From Curtobacterium flaccumfaciens (GTDB lineage Bacteria; Actinomycetota; Actinomycetes; Actinomycetales; Microbacteriaceae): 64,000 nt of DNA. The DNA lies in contig CP121450.1 in the NCBI GenBank assembly GCA_029689965.1, positions 2,232,001-2,296,000 of the forward strand, written 5' to 3'. Positions 60,631-64,000 of the stretch are shown here, in pieces. The notes under the pieces were generated by a model. The model saw nothing but the letters and a program-made list of their open reading frames with translations. It searched no databases and was not told the DNA's origin. The position numbers and the translations under genes are program-made. Numbering within the stretch: position 1 is the stretch's first letter; each line of letters opens with the position of its first letter.

Positions 60631-61426
60631 GTGACCGAGACACCCGTACCGACGATCGTCACCGTGCCGGACGCCCAACTCGCGGCCGCCGTCGCCCGGC
60701 CCGGCGGGATCGCCCGGCTCGCCGACCGGATCCGGGCCTCGGGCGCCGTGGCCGTCGCGATCGGCACCGACCGCTTCGACGCCGAACGCGGTCGTGGTCA
60801 CCGGCTCGACCCGACCACCGCGGCGCTCGCCCTCGGCCGCGCACTGCCCACGCACGGGCTGCTCGTCGCCGCAGCCCCGCCCGGGAACACCCGTACAACG
60901 TCGCCCGACGGGTGCTGTCCCTCGACCACGTCCTGGACGCCCGGGTCGGACTCGTCGTCGGCGCGCGGGACCACGGGCTGCCGGCGACGGGGGAGCAGCA
61001 CGACCCGGCCGAGTTCGCCGAGGTCGTGCGCGGCCTCTGGCGGACGTGGCCGCTCGACAGCATCATCGGCGACCGCGAGGCCGGCCGGTTCGCCGACACG
61101 ACCCGGATCCACCCGCTCGACCACGACGGCGGACCGGGCGGGTACCGGGTCCGGGGGCCGCTGACGACGCCGTCGAGCCGGCAGGGCGAACCCGTCCTCG
61201 CGGTCTGGCACGACGTCGCGTACGAGGGCGCCGACCTGGTGCTCGGTGCGCACCGGGACGACACCGGGGTCGCGCACCCGCTCGCGCGCCCACTCGTCCC
61301 GTTGCCGGCCGCGGCCGACGCGTCGGAGCCGAGCCGCGCCTCCCGGCCCTCGACCGGTCCCGCGACCCACCGGCGGACGCTCCGTGACCTGCTCGGCCTG
61401 CCCGTCCCGCGACGGTCGGCGCATGA
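60631..61426 (+). CDS. Short LLM-family protein, module 2, two frameshifts
   Basis: About 265 residues, shorter than the 56511 relative. PAREHPYNVARRVLSLDHVLDARVGLVVGARDHG corresponds to the LLM 'P…lA…L..LS.GR.g' segment, but the active-site part is reduced; the TIM barrel seems incomplete, so it may be inactive or a partner of the following enzyme. GTG after GGGAGGGG. Breaks at about 60877 and 61409 (C-run and G-run losses; the second gives the tail LPVPATVGA). ATGA overlap with the next gene. Confidence 0.7.
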
Positions 61427-62692
61427 GCGCCGAGGCCGACGCCGGGCTCGTCCTCGGCGTCAACCTGCAGGGCTTCGGCCAGCGGCCGGCGGCCTGGCGG
61501 ACCCAGGACGTCGAACCGACCGATCTGCTCTCCGCCGAGTTCTGGGGCGACCTCGGCCGGATCGCGGAGCGCGGGCTGCTCGACATGGTGTTCTTCGCCG
61601 ACCACCCCGCGCTCGGCGACCCGAACGTGCGTGCGTACGGGCTGCTCGAACCGTTCGTGGCGCTGGGGCGATCGCCGACGCGACCACCCACCTCGGGCTC
61701 GTCGGAACCGCGTCGACGACCTACAACGACCCGTGGACCTCGCCGAGCGGCTGCTGTCGCTCGACACGGTCTCCGGGGGCCGGGTGGCGTGGAACGCGGT
61801 GACGACCTACGACCGGTCGGTGTCGGCGAACTTCGGCGTCGCGACGAACCCGGAGCGACCCGAGCGGTACGCCCGTGCCGGGGAGGTCGTCGACCTCGTC
61901 CAGGCGCTCTGGCGGTCCGCCGCCACCGGGGTCCCGGTGGACCACCACGGCGAGTTCACCGAGTTCGCGGGACGATCAGCGTCCCGCCGTCGGCGCAGGG
62001 ACACCCCGTGGTGTTCCAGGCCGGGGGATCGCCGCACGGCCGGGACCTCGCCGCCCGGGTCGCAGAGGGCGTGTTCGCCGTCGAGCTGACGCCCGAGCCT
62101 GCCCGGGAGCACTACCGTGCCGTCAAGCAGGCGGCCGAGACGTACGGTCGGCGTGCGGCGGACGTGGCGATCGTCCCGGGGCTCTCCCTCGTGCTCGGCA
62201 GCACCGAGGCCGAGGCACAGCGACGGTTCGACGAGCTCGAGGCCCTCGCCCCGGACGGCTACTCGCTCCGTGCGCTCGGGACGCACCTCGACGCCGACCT
62301 CACCGACCTCGACCCGGATGCGCCGATCCCCGCGGCGATCCTCGACCGCGAGGTCGACCCCGTGACGTACGGCCCCTCGCTCGGCTACCACGAGACCGTC
62401 GTGCGCTGGGTCCGCTCGCACAACACGTCCCTGCGCGAGGTGCTGCGCGGTTTCGGCGGGTACGGCGCCGGATCGTGGTCGGCACCCCCAGCAGGCCGCC
62501 GACACCATCGAGGAGTGGTACCGCACCGGGGCCGCCGACGGGTTCAACCTGATGGTCGACGAGTTCCCGCGGGGCCTGGAGACCGTGGTCGACGAGCTCG
62601 TGCCGATCCTGCAGCGCCGCGGGGTGTTCCACCGCGAGTACGAGGACGTCACGTTGCGCGGGCGGCTCGGCGCGCGGGCGCGCGGGGTGTAG
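61423..62692 (+). CDS. NtaA-type FMN-dependent monooxygenase, module 2, five frameshifts
   Basis: Paralogue of the 57605 enzyme. VNLQGFGQRPAAWRTQDVEPTDLLSAEFWGDLGRIAERGLLDMVFFADHPA; after breaks at about 61667 and 61732, HLGLVGTASTTYNDPVDLAERLLSLDTVSGGRVAWNAVTT; after 61970, ISVPPSAQGHPVVFQAGGSPHGRDLA; after 62470 and 62487, IVVGTPQQAADTIEEWYRTGAADGFNLM. All five are single G or C losses. About 424 residues restored. Highest density of indels in the window. Confidence 0.88.
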
Positions 62693-63110
62693 CGCGGGGC
62701 GGGGCGGCGTCGCGCGGGGCCGGCGTCGCGCCGGCGCTGCAGTGTGCGAGGTTCCGCGCACGGTGGGATCGTCTGGGCCTCGCACACTGCGCGGAACCTC
62801 GCACCGTACGTCGCCCTCGCACCGTGCGAGCCACTGCGGCCTGGAGGCGCGTGGCGGCGCCGCCACGCGCCTCCAGGCCGCAGTGTGCGAGGTCTCGTGC
62901 ACGGTGCGAGCCGCGTGGGCCCGCACACTGCGCGGAACCTCGCACGGTACGGCGTCTTCGCACGGTGCGAGGGCGCCGTGGCGCGCGCCGCGCCGGCGCG
63001 TGACGTCGTGTGACGCCGTGCCGGCGGGCGCCGCGTCACACGGCGCAACGCCCGGTCACGCTCCGCAACACCCGTCGTCCCCGGGCCCGGTCGGTCATAG
63101 CGTCGCCACC
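62693..63110. repeat. Non-coding gap packed with repeat families A and C
   Basis: 62742-62830 and 62883-62965 hold about six arms of family C (GTGCGAGGTTCCGCGCA or its complement). Between them 62832-62885 is a perfect 54-base palindrome containing the family A core. From 63001 the GC-rich control region of the AhpD-like gene follows. No gene seen. Confidence 0.85.
63045..63069. promoter_or_regulatory. Candidate operator before the AhpD-like gene
   Basis: On the minus strand GTTGCGGAGCGTGACCGGGCGTTGC: direct half-sites 20 bases apart, 42-66 bases before the ATG at 63111; very similar to the 60461 site (shared GTTGCGG…GTGAC). Confidence 0.4.
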
Positions 63111-63470
63111 ATGACCGACTACCTCGACCGCGAGCACGACAAGACCTTCACGAAGGTCTACAAGCAGCAGACCCCGGACATCCTCAAGGCCTTCGTGCAG
63201 TTCGACGAGTCGGTGTTCCAGGCCGAGGGTCGCGAGATCCCGCTGAAGTACCGGGAGCTCATCGCGCTGGCGGTCGGCATCACCACGCAGTGCGTCTACT
63301 GCATCGACGGCCACAGCCAGCGCGCGGTGAAGGCCGGCGCGAACGAGGCCGAGCTCGCCGAGGCCGCCTGGGTCGCCACGGCCATCCGCGCCGGCGGTGG
63401 GTTCGCCCACGGCCGCCTCGGTTTCAAGTTCGGCGCCGACGCCGCGGCTCCCGTCCCGCACGAGCACTGA
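63111..63470 (+). CDS. Carboxymuconolactone decarboxylase/AhpD-like protein
   Basis: 119 residues, intact. FVQFDESVFQAEGREIPLKYRELIALAVGITTQCVYCIDGHSQRAVKAGA carries the CxxC-x3-H redox motif of AhpD-like alkylhydroperoxidases; LAEAAWVATAIRAGGGFAHG is the closing helix pair. Such proteins often accompany LLM clusters, perhaps removing peroxides from uncoupled flavin turnover. Starts a unit with the next gene. Confidence 0.92.
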   Translation: MTDYLDREHDKTFTKVYKQQTPDILKAFVQFDESVFQAEGREIPLKYRELIALAVGITTQCVYCIDGHSQRAVKAGANEAELAEAAWVATAIRAGGGFAHGRLGFKFGADAAAPVPHEH

Positions 63471-63508
63471 CCACCGCCCACCGACCACACCCGACGGAAG
63501 CGCACCCC

Positions 63509-64000
63509 ATGCCCGACCGCATCACCCTCGTCTCCGCCCTGCAGGGCGCCGGCTGGCACCCGCCGCCTGGCGCACCGCCGGCCCCGCGGCGCAGCGCCTC
63601 ACCAGCCTCCGGCACTGGCGCGACGTCGTCGTGGAGCAGGACCGACTCGGCGTCGACGCCGTCACGATCGAGGACTCCTTCACCGCCGGTCCGGTCGACG
63701 CGGCGGGAGAAGCTCGACACCAGCAGCGTCGTCGGCCGCCTCGACGCCCTCCTCGTCGCGAACGCGGTCGCCCCCGCGACCCGCGCGATCGGTCTGGTGC
63801 CGACCGTCTCGGTGACGCACACCGAGCCCTTCCACGTCGCCACGGGCCTCCAGACCCTCGACCACGTCTCGCAGGGGCGAGCCGGGTGGCGGGTCCAGGT
63901 GAGCCCGACGCCCCGCGAAGCGGCGCTCTTCGGCGCCGTCCCGGCGGCGACGAGGCCGCGGTCCTGTTCGACGAGGCGCGCGAGGTCGCCGAGGTCGTCT
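63509..64000 (+). CDS. LLM-family flavin monooxygenase, module 3, truncated by window end
   Basis: Begins MPDRITLVSALQGAGWHPAAWRT (one C short at about 63560). After a second break near 63707 (GGGAGAAGCTC) it reads VVGRLDALLVANAVAPATRAIGLVPTVSVTHTEPFHVATGLQTLDHVSQGRAGWRV, closely parallel to the 56511 protein; a third break is at about 63947. The remainder is outside the window. Third small LLM member in 7.5 kb. Confidence 0.82.
   Translation, partial: MPDRITLVSALQGAGWHPPPGAPPAPRRSASPASGTGATSSWSRTDSASTPSRSRTPSPPVRSTRREKLDTSSVVGRLDALLVANAVAPATRAIGLVPTVSVTHTEPFHVATGLQTLDHVSQGRAGWRVQVSPTPREAALFGAVPAATRPRSCSTRRARSPRSS

Noticed and set aside
2645-62692. Dozens of apparent pseudogenes from frameshifts
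   Set aside because: Lesions hit essential genes, always one base, mostly in G/C runs, and both sides keep full family conservation; sequence error is the simpler explanation.

Overview
The window is very GC-rich actinobacterial chromosome. The order leuA–recO–uppS–glyS…ybaK-like–dusB–dgt–dnaG, an actinobacterial fasR–fabD–fabH–acpP–fabF cluster beside aceE, a DUF3145 gene, and GTG starts with four-base ATGA/GTGA overlaps all point to Microbacteriaceae. A Curtobacterium-like genome is my best guess, but this is inferred from recognition and no search was run. I see no plasmid, prophage, IS element or CRISPR array.

Layout. 0–12 kb is housekeeping: leucine synthesis, DNA repair, undecaprenyl-PP synthesis, GlyRS, tRNA modification, dNTP hydrolysis and primase. 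12–20 kb is a peptide-type ABC importer operon (lipoprotein, two permeases, a two-domain ATPase and a further ATPase) ending in a D-2-hydroxyacid dehydrogenase. 20–26 kb holds tRNA-Asn, a lipoprotein, peptide deformylase, a DMT/NIPA-like membrane protein, a GT4 glycosyltransferase, tRNA-Met, an AI-2E family protein, and DUF1684 and DUF3145 proteins. 26.8–34.6 kb, on the minus strand, is the type II fatty-acid synthase operon with its regulator FasR, and the pyruvate dehydrogenase E1 gene aceE. 35.4–39.9 kb, on the minus strand, is the most unusual part: holo-ACP synthase, an atypical carrier protein, an acyl-CoA-dehydrogenase-like flavoprotein, an aminoacyl-tRNA-synthetase-like amino acid:carrier-protein ligase and a large alpha/beta hydrolase. 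The last four are coupled by GTGA overlaps, which suggests a dedicated pathway on a carrier-tethered amino acid. 40–47.8 kb has an aldo/keto reductase, then an AsnC-type regulator followed by a catabolic-looking operon (CE4 deacetylase, MFS symporter, SDR, ketopantoate-reductase-like enzyme, M20 amidohydrolase) and tRNA-Val. 48–56.5 kb is a run of small accessory genes, a TDT transporter, a second DUF1684 protein, an MgtC/phosphatase pair and a DHA2-type MFS exporter. 56.5–64 kb is a cluster of luciferase-like flavin monooxygenases with an SfnB/DszC-like flavoprotein and an AhpD-like protein, resembling organosulfur or xenobiotic scavenging loci.

Two properties cut across the window. First, most conserved genes are interrupted by one-base indels, nearly all losses of a base in a G or C run, with a second class around GAGCT/GAAGCT. 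Essential genes (glyS, dnaG, fabD, acpP, aceE) are hit, so I read these as sequencing or assembly errors. Gene spans below are stitched across them, and positions of lost bases are approximate. Second, intergenic spaces carry several families of dispersed palindromes and short tandem arrays. The commonest is a hairpin with arms like GCCTGGAGGCGCGG / CCGCGCCTCCAGGC.
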